Positions 9,252-18,591 of a stretch of DNA of 64,000 nucleotides are shown here, one piece after another. The stretch comes from Candidatus Gastranaerophilales bacterium (GTDB lineage Bacteria > Cyanobacteriota > Vampirovibrionia > Gastranaerophilales > Gastranaerophilaceae). Position 1 is the first letter of the stretch; each line of letters opens with the position of its first letter. The notes beneath the pieces are model-generated. The model made no database searches and was not told the DNA's origin. It worked only from the letters and a program-made list of their open reading frames with translations. Location of the stretch: contig CALUWA010000003.1 of NCBI GenBank assembly GCA_944324365.1, positions 124,001-188,000 of the forward strand, in the 5' to 3' direction. A program made the translations under genes and the position numbers.

Positions 9252-9375
9252 GTCATTCTGAGGGCGGAGCCCGAAGAATCTCCTTAAATAAGAGATCCTT
9301 CGCTAACGCTCAGCTCTGCATACAGGCTCACACGTCCTCACTTCGTTGCGGCGGTTCGCTTTGTAAGGATGACAC
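9252..9375 (+). repeat. REP-like repeat (GTCATTCTGAG family), copy A
   Basis: About 120 bases, starting GTCATTCTGAGGGCGGAGCC and ending TTGTAAGGATGACAC. Near-identical copies lie inverted at 46714-46834 and 22525-22638, and direct at 54607-54722. Internal dyads (GAAGAATCT with AGATCCTTC) can fold into a hairpin. Copies are intergenic except this one, which is continuous in frame with the pilin downstream. Confidence 0.8.
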
Positions 9376-9379
9376 GAGG

Positions 9380-9464
9380 CGTCATTGCGAGGAGCTTGCG
9401 ACGAAGCAATCCATAAAATCCATAGGAAATTTCCTGGATTGCTTCGCTAACGCTCGCAATGACG
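9380..9464 (+). repeat. Inverted-repeat element (CGTCATTGCGAG ends)
   Basis: CGTCATTGCGAG at the left end and CTCGCAATGACG at the right end are perfect 12-bp terminal complements. An inner dyad CGAAGCAATCC / GGATTGCTTCG lies between them. The 85-bp unit is REP/MITE-like. A half copy of the GTCATTCTGAG repeat follows at 9474-9502, immediately before the pilin domain. Confidence 0.8.
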
Positions 9465-10321
9465 GGAAAAAGCGATTCTTCGGATTTCATCCTCAGAATG
9501 ACAGGAAGAAGAAATCTGCGTTTACGCTAGCTGAAGTTCTTATAACCCTTGGAATTATAGGGATAATAGCAGCCATGACCTTACCTACATTAATCGCTAA
9601 CTACCAGAAAAAAGTAGTAGAAACGAGGGTAAAAGCATTTTATTCAAAGATGAATCAGATTTATTTAAGGTCATATGTAGATAACGGTGACACAGCAGAT
9701 TGGCTTGTGTCTAAAAGGTATACATATGATGAAACTGTAGATTGGCTTAAGAAATACTTCTTACCATATACACAGGGATTTGATTTGCAGTCTGCAACCA
9801 CAACGAATGAAACAGAAAGCGGCCCTTGGACACAAAATGTTGTTGTAGTTTGAATTCCGGATGGTACTGCTTATGCATTTTCTGTAGATGAAAATGGTAT
9901 GGATATTGGATTTTTTGTTAACGGGAATATTAATGATTTAGGCCCAAGAAATAAATTTACATTTCAGTTTTCAAAACGGAAAAATTATTTGACAGATGAG
10001 GGCTCAATGGAAAAACAGAGTCTGAATTTTATTGATCCATATATATTAAACTGGGACGGCAGACGAGAAACGCTATTTACTCATGGAACCTGGGGATGCA
10101 GGAAAGGCTGTACAAATTGCGCCTACTGTACAAAACTTCTCCAATTGAATGGCTGGGAAATTCCCGACGATTATCCGTGGTAAGGCTTATTATTTTGTTA
10201 CAAATATCCCATTGTTAATAAAATTTAATATATTAATTTTGGAATAGCAATTTTTTTTTTTCTGATGTATTATTCTAAACATCACTTTATTTATATAAAT
10301 AATGTGATGGAAAGTGAAAAT

Positions 10322-11191
10322 ATGAAATTATTAATAGAAAAAGAATTAAATTCCACGGATAAAATTCTAAAGCCGGATTTTAACTCAAAAACAGGTCGTG
10401 AATTTTTGGTCTTTTATCTGCAGACAAAATTCAGGCAAATTCTGGCATACGATAAACGTTGCGAAGCCCCGATATTTATAAGTGTTAATCCTGCATTCAT
10501 TAATCGTTTTTCAAAGAGGTTAATAAATAATCCATCAAAGCGTTTGCTAATAGGGATTACCGGGGAATCTGCATCCGGGAAATCAACTATCTGTACAGAA
10601 ATTAAAAAGAATATTGAAAAGCTTTGTATGCCTGTATCAATATTAAGTACAGATAATTACTTTAACGATATTTCAAAATTAATTGCTAAATACGGAAGTT
10701 TTGATAATTTACGCGATAATGGTTACGACGTTGATGCACCTACAAGTTTTCAGCTTGATACATTGAAAAATGATTTGTTATCTCTTGCTGAAGGTAATGA
10801 TATAAAGGCTCCTATGTACCTTCCAAACGGTACAGGAGTTTCTGTACCGCATGCCCAGGATATCTATTCCAGAAAGGTCATTGTTGTGGAGGGTATAGCA
10901 ACAATGTATGAGGACATTCAGGATATTTTTGATATAAAGATTTATGTTGAAGCTGATAATGAACTGAGAAAAAATCGTTTTATGGCACGGGCTTTGCTCG
11001 AAAGAAACCAAAGCAGCGAAAATGCCCTTAAACATTGGGATTACATAGCCAGCGCCGGTGAAAAATACGTAAAACCTTTCAGAAGCCAGGCAGACCTTAT
11101 TCTCAACGGTAATGCGGATCTTGAATATTTTGCCGAAATTCTAAAATATATTCATGCAATTACAAATAATTTTGAACAAATTCCCGTTTAA
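10322..11191 (+). CDS. Uridine kinase / phosphoribulokinase-family P-loop kinase
   Basis: The product has a P-loop GITGESASGKST near residues 78-89, followed by STDNYF, in which the Asp is expected to be catalytic, and VDAPTSFQLDTL, typical of uridine kinases. VVEGIATMY and the later RFMARALLER provide the lid arginines. About 75 residues precede the kinase domain, longer than in standard Udk, so the substrate may differ. The frame extends upstream to 10265. ATGs at 10307 and 10322 are both possible; 10322 has GGAAAG upstream and is chosen with limited certainty. It stands alone between the pilin remnant and the pilus operon. Confidence 0.75.
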   Translation: MKLLIEKELNSTDKILKPDFNSKTGREFLVFYLQTKFRQILAYDKRCEAPIFISVNPAFINRFSKRLINNPSKRLLIGITGESASGKSTICTEIKKNIEKLCMPVSILSTDNYFNDISKLIAKYGSFDNLRDNGYDVDAPTSFQLDTLKNDLLSLAEGNDIKAPMYLPNGTGVSVPHAQDIYSRKVIVVEGIATMYEDIQDIFDIKIYVEADNELRKNRFMARALLERNQSSENALKHWDYIASAGEKYVKPFRSQADLILNGNADLEYFAEILKYIHAITNNFEQIPV

Positions 11192-11423
11192 ATTTAACAT
11201 AACTTAATATAAAAGCGTTTTTTGCCAAATGTTAGAATATATGATATCATTTTAATTAATATACTACTGTACATTTTTCGACATGTTAAAAATAAATACA
11301 TTAAAAGATTGATACGTTATTTTAAATGTTTTTATATAATTAGTGTGTCGAACAACTAACTTTAGAGTGATGAGAGAGAAATTGGATTTAAAAAATAGTA
11401 TGAAAAATGTGGCAGGGATACCT

Positions 11424-12050
11424 ATGAAAAAAAGAATTAAGATTATATTCACGTTAGTGTTTGCTTTTGCTCTGGCGTTGAATCTTTCCGGTTGCGGTCA
11501 AAAATCGGATACGGAATCCGTTCCTGATGAACTTCCGCAGCAGGAAACAGAAATTCCTCAGGAAGAGCTTCCGGCTGAAGAATCTAAAAATACTATAGAA
11601 ATTCCGCAGGAGGATGATACTGATAAAATGGTTGCGGTTCCTGTTGAAGATTTAGGCAGGGCAAACCCGTTTTTGCCGCCGGGAGAGGCAGCATTGATTA
11701 CCAGCGCACCTCAGGAAAAACTTCAATATGACTTGCTGGAACCTTTAGATGCGCCGGTTGCGGATGAAATGGCACAAAAAATTGTCACAACTAAAGTTTC
11801 TGGTATCATGTATGATAAGAGTAATCCGTCTGCTATTTTAAATATAGAAGGTGCAGATTATTTGGTCAGATCAGGAGATGTAATAAACGGTTATAAAGTT
11901 TTATCTATCGGTAAAAATCACGTTACGGTTCAAAAAGGCTCCAATGTGTATAAAGCCGGTGTAGGACAGCTGGTAACGGAAGGCCAGACAGATGTAACAT
12001 ATAACCAGGTCGCAAATTTGAATAAGAAATTTGGCGGCGGCAAAAAGTAG
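11424..12050 (+). CDS. PilP-like pilus/type II secretion lipoprotein
   Basis: The chosen ATG gives MKKRIKII, a hydrophobic stretch and the lipobox LSGC, so a lipid-anchored periplasmic protein of 208 residues. A long Glu/Pro-rich linker (about 25-75) precedes GRANPFLPPG and a beta-rich domain with VSGIMYDKSNPSAIL and GDVINGYKVLSI, the pattern of PilP/GspC homology regions that link the inner-membrane platform to the secretin. The frame opens at 11343, but AGGGAT precedes 11424 and the lipoprotein signal starts there. It is first in the operon with the secretin, ATPase and platform genes. Confidence 0.8.
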   Translation: MKKRIKIIFTLVFAFALALNLSGCGQKSDTESVPDELPQQETEIPQEELPAEESKNTIEIPQEDDTDKMVAVPVEDLGRANPFLPPGEAALITSAPQEKLQYDLLEPLDAPVADEMAQKIVTTKVSGIMYDKSNPSAILNIEGADYLVRSGDVINGYKVLSIGKNHVTVQKGSNVYKAGVGQLVTEGQTDVTYNQVANLNKKFGGGKK

Positions 12051-12083
12051 AGTTAACAAATAAGAAGATAAGCAGGAGCAGCG

Positions 12084-13871
12084 ATGAAAGATACGATTAG
12101 AAAATTAACGGTAAGTGCGATGTTGTTAGCGTTTGCGTTGACAACTCCCGTGTCATCTTTGGCAATGGGCAGTACTAATGATCTGCTGTCATACAACGCA
12201 GATTATATCCCATCAATCAGAAGCAGTGAACCTTCAGTTGTAAAATTGGAGGGTGACAGCGGTATTACTAAGAAAAATACGGTTGTTAATTTGAGCTTGA
12301 GAGATTCTGATGTAAAACAAGTTTTGAGGATGTTTGCAGACAAGGCCGGGCTTAATATCATTTTTAAAGGTGATATAAAAGATACTGTGACAATGGATTT
12401 GGTAAATATTCCTCTAAATTCTGCCTTTGATATGGTTTTAACAGTGGCAGATTTGGCCTATACTCTTCAAGATAATACGTTGATTATTACTAAATCGGAT
12501 GATAAATCAAGTGTTGCAAAACAGGAAATGGCAGTTATTCCGGTTAAGTATGTTGATGCCGGAGCTTTGGCCAGATTTTTGAACGCAAATATTTACGGAA
12601 TGAAAAAACCGGGCTTGTCTGGTTCTGAGATTGCAACTACAAACCCTGCTACAAATGAAATTCTTATATTTGGCAGTACCAATGACGTTGCTATTGCAAG
12701 AAAGGTTATCAGCCAGTTTGACAAGAAACCTGTTGTAACTTCATTCAAAGTTAACCACACAACTCCTGCCCAGATGGCTGATATGATTTGTAAGGTTCTG
12801 CTGCCAAGTACAGGTTCTGCTGCAGGCGGTGCTGCAGGTATTTTAACCGGTGCTGCTGACGGCGATATTACATTAGGTGAAGGTACCGTTGCTTGTTCTG
12901 GTGACGCAGGGGATACAGGCGGCAAATCTGCTACTCCTCTCGGTTTAAAGAGTTTATCTGTTGCATATTATACTCAATTAGGTACTGTTAATCTCATTGG
13001 CGGTTCTCCACAGCAGATTGAGATGGTAAGAGATTTCATTGCGACAAATGATAAACGCCAGCCTCAGGCTTATATAGAATTCTCAATTATAGAATTGAAT
13101 GAATCCGGTTCAAGAGAATTTAACAATACTTGGAGTTATACAAGTAAGCACTTCTCAGTGACAACTGATAATGAAGGTGTAACTTCTTTTGGCAGCCAGG
13201 GTGTAGGTATATTTGGCGGACAAAACAGACCAACTTACCAGTTACCGGTTACCGGTTCTAATTTGTTGGTTTACACATTGCAAATGATTGTTCAGAACGG
13301 TAAAGGTCGTACAATTTCTAATCCGAGAATATTGGTTACAAACGGTCAGGAATCCACTATTGATATGACTGGGGACTACGTTAAAACCGTAACTTCTCAG
13401 GTTGTTCAAGGTACTTATTCAAGTAACGCTACAACTCAGAGAACATATGAAATCGGTGATGATGAAGGTATTAAAATTACTGTAACACCGTTTATCTCTC
13501 CGGATGGATATGTATATTTGAACTTGAAGCCTGATTATACTACTGTGAAAGAACAGATATATGCAGCTGCGGCTGATGAAGAAGCTGCTGCAGCAGGTAT
13601 GCGTGATTTGCAAGCAACATTGCTTCAAAAGAGAAACTTAGAGTTGAAAAATGTGCGTATAAAAGACGGCGACACTTTGGTAATCGGCGGTATGATGAGA
13701 GAGCACGAAACAAAGACTGTTAACAAGATACCATTCTTAGGTGATATTCCGGGTTTGGGTGCTTTCTTCCGCAGCTCCAGTGTGGATAAGGAAAGATCAG
13801 AGTTAGTAATCTTGATTACTCCTAAGATTATTGTTGACTCAGATGGAGCTTCCGCCAGCGATTCTTTATAA
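12084..13871 (+). CDS. Secretin (GspD/PilQ family)
   Basis: Secretins form the gated outer-membrane ring through which pili or type II substrates pass. The 595-residue product has a signal peptide (to about residue 27) and a secretin/TonB short N domain near 70-135 (VVNLSLRDSDVKQVL). N-type domains follow near 145-330, with a Gly/Ala-rich insert near 245-275. The C-terminal secretin domain is about 340-585, with LVIGGMMRE and VPFLGDIPGLG-type signature (IPFLGDIPGLGAFF). GGAG precedes the ATG. It lies 33 bases after the PilP-like gene and 12 before the ATPase gene. Confidence 0.92.
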   Translation: MKDTIRKLTVSAMLLAFALTTPVSSLAMGSTNDLLSYNADYIPSIRSSEPSVVKLEGDSGITKKNTVVNLSLRDSDVKQVLRMFADKAGLNIIFKGDIKDTVTMDLVNIPLNSAFDMVLTVADLAYTLQDNTLIITKSDDKSSVAKQEMAVIPVKYVDAGALARFLNANIYGMKKPGLSGSEIATTNPATNEILIFGSTNDVAIARKVISQFDKKPVVTSFKVNHTTPAQMADMICKVLLPSTGSAAGGAAGILTGAADGDITLGEGTVACSGDAGDTGGKSATPLGLKSLSVAYYTQLGTVNLIGGSPQQIEMVRDFIATNDKRQPQAYIEFSIIELNESGSREFNNTWSYTSKHFSVTTDNEGVTSFGSQGVGIFGGQNRPTYQLPVTGSNLLVYTLQMIVQNGKGRTISNPRILVTNGQESTIDMTGDYVKTVTSQVVQGTYSSNATTQRTYEIGDDEGIKITVTPFISPDGYVYLNLKPDYTTVKEQIYAAAADEEAAAAGMRDLQATLLQKRNLELKNVRIKDGDTLVIGGMMREHETKTVNKIPFLGDIPGLGAFFRSSSVDKERSELVILITPKIIVDSDGASASDSL

Positions 13872-13883
13872 TACTAAAAAAAC

Positions 13884-15917
13884 ATGAACGAATTACAAAA
13901 CAGATTAAAAAATAGTATAAATAAACAGATACTAAATAAAGTCGATAAAACACTGATGGAACAATATAAATTTGTTCCTATCAGTGTAAAAGACAAGTAT
14001 TTGTTTGTGGCAGTAAATTCTACATCTGATAAAGACACTATTAATGAAAAGGTAAAACAAACTCTGAATTACCCCATTAAATTTATCCAGGTGCCGGATA
14101 AGGATTTAGAAGAACTCATTGCTGATATAGTTGCGAGTTTAAGTCCTGAACAGGAACAGCCGGCAGAAAAGGTTATACCGAATGTTGTTCCGCAGCCGCA
14201 ATCAAAGCTTGGTGAGCTTTTAATTGAAAAAGGCTATATTACTGATGTTCAACTTCTTCAGGCCTTAGCTGAAAGTAAACGTCAGAAAGTTCCTGTTGGT
14301 TCAATGCTGTTTAAGCTTGGATTCATTAGTTTGGAACAATTGAAAGAGGCTTTGCATGGACAGACCGGTTTTGATATGGTTACGGCAGACCAGCTGGCTA
14401 AGCAGAGTGCATTTATCAACATTTTGCCGGAAGACTTTATTAAAAATAACAAAGTTGTTCCTGTTTCTTCTGATGGTAAAACTCTTGTTTTGGGGGTTGT
14501 TGCACCGGTTAAGCCTGATGTTCTTAAAGAAATTATTTATCTTACCGGTCAAAATCCTAAACAGTTATTGATGACTCACTATGAGTTCACGAACTGTATG
14601 GAAACTTTCTTTTCCGAGCAAAAGAAAGAAACCCAGCAGATTATAAGACAAATTGAAGATGAAACAGCTTCTTTGCAGGTTGAGAGTTCTCTTTGGGAGC
14701 AAGTGGATAGTGAACTTCAGGATTCAAGCGGTTCTATCGCAAAGTTCGTTAACCAAATTATCACAACCGCAATTGATACACACGTGTCTGATATTCACAT
14801 CGAACCGAGATTAACCGGATATATAGTCCGATACAGAAAAGACGGTATGCTTTCTAAAGTTCTTGATATTCCGTCAAAGGTTGAGACTTCCGTAATATCG
14901 CGTTTCAAAGTTTTATCAAGAATGAATATCGCAGAGCACAGACGTCCGCAGGATGGTACGTTCTCTATTAAGTATAAGAACCAATCTTACGATTTCCGTA
15001 TCAACACTCTCCCTGTTGCCGGAAAAGAAAAGGTTTGTATTCGTGTATTGGCACCGGCTGTTTCTTTGAACGCGGCAGATAAAAATATTAACCTTGTCGG
15101 CGGAACTCCTGAAGATATTGAGAAGATTAAGGTTATGACTTGTTCTCCTAACGGTATTATCTTAACCTCAGGTCCTACAGGTTCCGGTAAAACGACAACT
15201 TTGTATTCCGTATTAAAAAGTTTGAATAACGAAGATGTAAATATTACGACAATTGAAGACCCGATAGAAATTAAGCTGGAAGGTATTAACCAATCCCAAA
15301 TTAACGCGAAAGCGGGTATTACGTTTGCATCTTGTATGCGTGCTATTTTGCGTCAAGACCCTGATATCATACTTGTCGGTGAAATTCGTGACTATGAAAC
15401 ATTGGAAATTGCAATTTCCGCTGCATTGACCGGTCACCTTGTATTAAGTACGGTTCACACGAACTCTGCTGCTGCAACTGTTACACGTATGGTGGAAATG
15501 GGTGCTAAAGATTACCTGGTTGCATCTACTTTAGCAGGTGTTATTGCGCAACGTCTTGTAAGAAGGCTTTGTGATGATTGCAAGGAGCAATATTTCCCTA
15601 CAAGAGAAGAAGTTTCTCAGATTACCGTAGATGAGGAAGAAATTCAACGAATTATGAAGACTCCTCTTTATCGTCCAAAAGGGTGTAACAAATGCGGGTT
15701 CTCCGGGTATAAAGGCCGTTTGGGACTTTATGAAATTATGACCATTAATAAAGGTATAAGAAAACTGATTGCAACCGGCGCTCACGATTTGGAAATTGAA
15801 GAGCTTGCAATTAAAAACGGTATGAGGACTTTGAATCAGTCTTGTATCGGCCACATATTAAACGGGCTTACAACTATAGATGAATTTGTCCGAGTACTTG
15901 GTATTGTAAATGAATAG
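13884..15917 (+). CDS. Pilus/type II secretion assembly ATPase (PilB/GspE)
   Basis: This hexameric cytoplasmic ATPase powers pilin extrusion. N-terminal GspE/MshEN-type domains occupy about 100-240 (LGELLIEKGYI, then LPEDFIKNN). The motor domain follows with Walker A GPTGSGKTTTLYS near 428, an Asp box IEDPIE, Walker B DPDIILVGEIRD and a His box TGHLVLSTVHTN. Two CxxC pairs (CDDC near 562, CNKC near 601) form the zinc site typical of PilB/GspE, which PilT lacks. The first 90 residues are an unusual N-terminal extension. The gene is 10 bases from pilC/gspF. Confidence 0.95.
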   Translation: MNELQNRLKNSINKQILNKVDKTLMEQYKFVPISVKDKYLFVAVNSTSDKDTINEKVKQTLNYPIKFIQVPDKDLEELIADIVASLSPEQEQPAEKVIPNVVPQPQSKLGELLIEKGYITDVQLLQALAESKRQKVPVGSMLFKLGFISLEQLKEALHGQTGFDMVTADQLAKQSAFINILPEDFIKNNKVVPVSSDGKTLVLGVVAPVKPDVLKEIIYLTGQNPKQLLMTHYEFTNCMETFFSEQKKETQQIIRQIEDETASLQVESSLWEQVDSELQDSSGSIAKFVNQIITTAIDTHVSDIHIEPRLTGYIVRYRKDGMLSKVLDIPSKVETSVISRFKVLSRMNIAEHRRPQDGTFSIKYKNQSYDFRINTLPVAGKEKVCIRVLAPAVSLNAADKNINLVGGTPEDIEKIKVMTCSPNGIILTSGPTGSGKTTTLYSVLKSLNNEDVNITTIEDPIEIKLEGINQSQINAKAGITFASCMRAILRQDPDIILVGEIRDYETLEIAISAALTGHLVLSTVHTNSAAATVTRMVEMGAKDYLVASTLAGVIAQRLVRRLCDDCKEQYFPTREEVSQITVDEEEIQRIMKTPLYRPKGCNKCGFSGYKGRLGLYEIMTINKGIRKLIATGAHDLEIEELAIKNGMRTLNQSCIGHILNGLTTIDEFVRVLGIVNE

Positions 15918-15926
15918 GATTTTGAT

Positions 15927-17150
15927 ATGGCAATATATAACTACGAAGCATTAAAAAACGGAAAAGAAGTTGTAAAAGGAAAAGTTGAGGCGGAAGATAT
16001 ACGCGAAGCCCGCGATAACGTCCGTAAACTTGGATTTTTGCCTACAAAAGTTTATGAAGAAAAAATAGGCAAAACCGCAAAAGCTGATGCTGCATCAAAT
16101 GTTAAACCGGGGCAGATGAAAACTCTCGGGTTGACAGATAAGATGGAATTTACATCTACCCTGCAAATCCTTGCTTCTTCCGGTATTCCGATGATTGAGT
16201 CTTTAATGTTCATAGAAAACGATGCCGCAAAGATGAAAATTCGTCTTGTAGCTAAAGAATTAAGACGTCAGATTATGGCGGGTGCTACATTTGCAGATAC
16301 TTTAGCTAAGTATCCTGAACAATTCGGACAGATTTATATAGGTCTTTGTAAAGCCGGTGAAGATTCCGGTGAATTGGAAAAGACACTGGATCGTTTGTTA
16401 GAAATTTTAACCAAACAGGCAAATATCAGAAGCAAAGTTATCGGTACTTTGATGTATCCGGTATTTGTTATTTGTTTGGCTGTTATCATTGTACTTGTAA
16501 TGTTAATGTTTGTATTCCCTGTATTTAAAGATATGTTCGATAATATGGGTAAATCTTTGCCTTGGATTACACAAACATTAATGGATGCCGGGTTATTCTT
16601 AAGAAAATACTGGCTGTTTGTTCCGTTGATGCTTGGCGGTGCCGTATTCTCAATTATGTATTTGTTTAAGTGGCCGCCTAGCCGTAAGCAGATCGACAAA
16701 CTATCACTTGAAATTCCTTTGTTAAAAGATTTGGTACAGTTTTCAAACTTTGCAAACTTTATTGCGGTAATGCAGGTTGCATATGATGCCGGCGTTCCGA
16801 TTGTTGAATGTTTGTATCTTGCAAATTTAACTATCACAAACTATACATTGCGTACAAAGGTTGAAACAGCGACAGGACTTGTACAGCAAGGGCAGCACTT
16901 GTCTGTTGCATTGCGTGCAACTGATTGCGTCCCGAAAATGATATTATTTATGATTGCAACAGGTGAACAATCAGGTCGTTTGGGTGATATGCTTGAACAG
17001 GCAACAAAATATATTGATAAAAAGTTAGACGGTATTGTTGATACAATGACCAAAATGATTGAGCCTTTAATGTTAATCGTAATCGGTAGTATCGTATTGA
17101 CATTGGCATTGGCACTTTATCTTCCGTTATTTGGATCATATGTGGAATAA
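15927..17150 (+). CDS. Inner-membrane platform protein (PilC/GspF)
   Basis: PilC/GspF is the polytopic platform that couples the ATPase to pilin insertion. The 407-residue sequence has the start AIYNYEALKNGKEVVKGKVEAED, two repeated T2SF domains (about 70-190 and 275-395), GxPxxxSL-like segments (SGIPMIESL, AGVPIVECL) and three clear membrane helices near 170-195, 222-242 and 375-400. Its stop overlaps the next ATG by one base, suggesting translational coupling. No prepilin peptidase, PilM, PilN or PilO is visible in this window. Confidence 0.94.
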   Translation: MAIYNYEALKNGKEVVKGKVEAEDIREARDNVRKLGFLPTKVYEEKIGKTAKADAASNVKPGQMKTLGLTDKMEFTSTLQILASSGIPMIESLMFIENDAAKMKIRLVAKELRRQIMAGATFADTLAKYPEQFGQIYIGLCKAGEDSGELEKTLDRLLEILTKQANIRSKVIGTLMYPVFVICLAVIIVLVMLMFVFPVFKDMFDNMGKSLPWITQTLMDAGLFLRKYWLFVPLMLGGAVFSIMYLFKWPPSRKQIDKLSLEIPLLKDLVQFSNFANFIAVMQVAYDAGVPIVECLYLANLTITNYTLRTKVETATGLVQQGQHLSVALRATDCVPKMILFMIATGEQSGRLGDMLEQATKYIDKKLDGIVDTMTKMIEPLMLIVIGSIVLTLALALYLPLFGSYVE

Positions 17151-17971
17151 TGAAAAAAAGAGTTATTGTAATTACAGGTTCAACATCCGGAATAGGCAGA
17201 GCGCTTACAGAAGCTTTTGCTGAGGACTGTATTGTTTTTGCCGGGTACAGAAATCCTGATTATGAAATTCCGTTAAAAAAAATATCTGCAAATGTTATTC
17301 CGTTTTTTATCGATATGGAGAAAACTTCACTTATTGACGGTGCCTCAGTTTTTATAAAGCGTCAGACGGAAAAAGTTGATTTGCTTATAAATGCTGCAGG
17401 ATGCGTTATGGCAGGGCCGATGGAGACAATGCCTATATCAAAGTTGAGGAAACAGTTTGAGGTTAATACTTTTTCCCATTTGCGTTTTACGCAGAAGCTT
17501 ATGCCTTTGTTGATAGGCAGTAAAGTTATAAATATAAGCTCAATGGCAAGTTTTGGAATATTTCCTTTTATCGCTCCTTATTGTGCTTCCAAAAGAGCTC
17601 TGGATATATTATTTAATGCTCTGGAAATTGAATCAAATCACAAAATTAAAGTTGTTTCCGTTAAGCCGGGTGTTATAGCTACCCCGCTTTGGAGCAAGTC
17701 TATTGAGATAAATAAAGACAGCATAGAAAATAGTAACTCGTATAAAAACGAAATGATTTTTATGGCACAAAATGCTATGAAAAACGAACGGTGCGGTCTG
17801 CCTGTTTCAAAAGTTGTGGATTTAATTAAAAAAATTGACAGCCTGGAAAATCCAAAACCTTCGTATGTAGTGGGAATGGATGCCAGACTTGGAGAGATGG
17901 CGTCGCATCTTCCGCTTTGTTTGATTAATAAATTGATGGATTACGGGTTGAAATTAAAAGGTTTGAGATAA
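17150..17971 (+). CDS. Short-chain dehydrogenase/reductase
   Basis: A classical SDR with an NAD(P)-binding TGSTSGIG at residues 8-15 and NAAG near 79. The catalytic Ser lies in INISSMAS near 130 and the YxxxK pair in YCASK near 145-149. The 273 residues are of normal length; the substrate cannot be read from sequence. It is translationally coupled (TAATG) to the platform-protein gene, unusual company for a pilus operon. The link may only be shared transcription. Confidence 0.85.
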   Translation: MKKRVIVITGSTSGIGRALTEAFAEDCIVFAGYRNPDYEIPLKKISANVIPFFIDMEKTSLIDGASVFIKRQTEKVDLLINAAGCVMAGPMETMPISKLRKQFEVNTFSHLRFTQKLMPLLIGSKVINISSMASFGIFPFIAPYCASKRALDILFNALEIESNHKIKVVSVKPGVIATPLWSKSIEINKDSIENSNSYKNEMIFMAQNAMKNERCGLPVSKVVDLIKKIDSLENPKPSYVVGMDARLGEMASHLPLCLINKLMDYGLKLKGLR

Positions 17972-18070
17972 ACCCTGCTTAACATTCGGCAAAAAACTAT
18001 CGACAAAAGGTTGTCTTTGTTATAGTATTTTTTTACGACAGAAATATAAATAGAAAAAGGAGAATTTATT

Positions 18071-18568
18071 ATGCAGGTTATATTAAAGAAAGACGTTCAA
18101 AATTTGGGCGAAGCCGGTGATATGGTAACCGTAAAAGACGGTTATGCAAGAAATTACCTTCTTCCGCAAAACGCAGCGGAAGTAGCAACTGAAGGTGCTG
18201 TTAAAAATCGTGAACAAAATATAGCAAGAATTAAAGCAAAACAAGAAAAACTTCACCAGGAAGCTCTTGCTGTTGCCGAAAAGATTGAAAAATTTGCAGA
18301 ATTAAAATTGAGTGCAAAAGCCGGTGAATCAGGCAAATTATTCGGTACAATAACTACTAAAAAATTGGCTGAAGAATTACTTGCTCAGGCAGGTATCGAA
18401 GTTGACAGGAAGAATGTTTCTTTGAACGCACCTATTAACAAAGTCGGTGAATACAAAATGCTTATCAAGTTGACTTCTAAAGTAAAATGCGAATTGGCAG
18501 TTACCGTAACAGCTTCTGAAATTTTGAAAGAATCTGTTGAAGAAGAAGAAACTACAGAAGAAGCATAG
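18071..18568 (+). CDS. rplI: 50S ribosomal protein L9
   Basis: L9 binds 23S rRNA domain V at the base of the L1 stalk and projects from the ribosome. The N-terminal signature MQVILKKDVQNLGEAGDMV with GYARNYLLP is unmistakable. A helical connector (about 50-75) leads to the C-terminal domain with SGKLFGTIT. A Glu/Thr-rich tail makes it 165 residues, slightly longer than the usual 150. AAAGGAG precedes the ATG. It heads a unit with the next three genes. Confidence 0.97.
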   Translation: MQVILKKDVQNLGEAGDMVTVKDGYARNYLLPQNAAEVATEGAVKNREQNIARIKAKQEKLHQEALAVAEKIEKFAELKLSAKAGESGKLFGTITTKKLAEELLAQAGIEVDRKNVSLNAPINKVGEYKMLIKLTSKVKCELAVTVTASEILKESVEEEETTEEA

Positions 18569-18591
18569 TTAGTTTTTTACAAGAGGGTTTA

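Larger units (their letters stand above)
9113..10183 (+). pseudogene. Type IV prepilin/pseudopilin interrupted by in-frame TGA
   Basis: The pilin part begins about 9503: KKKSA then FTLAEVLITLG. This is a prepilin peptidase site with Glu at +5, followed by a hydrophobic helix IIGIIAAMTLPTLIANYQ. The domain continues to a TGA at 9851-9853, then resumes in the same frame with IPDGTAYAFSVDENG and ends in a cysteine-bearing tail, NGWEIPDDYPW, at a TAA. One base change (TGG to TGA) explains the break, and Trp would fit. No ATG lies near the leader; the only in-frame start is GTG at 9113, about 130 codons upstream inside repeats. So both the 5' end and the reading frame look damaged, or the gene depends on slippage and readthrough. 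The secretin/ATPase operon nearby could assemble such pilins. Confidence 0.7.
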
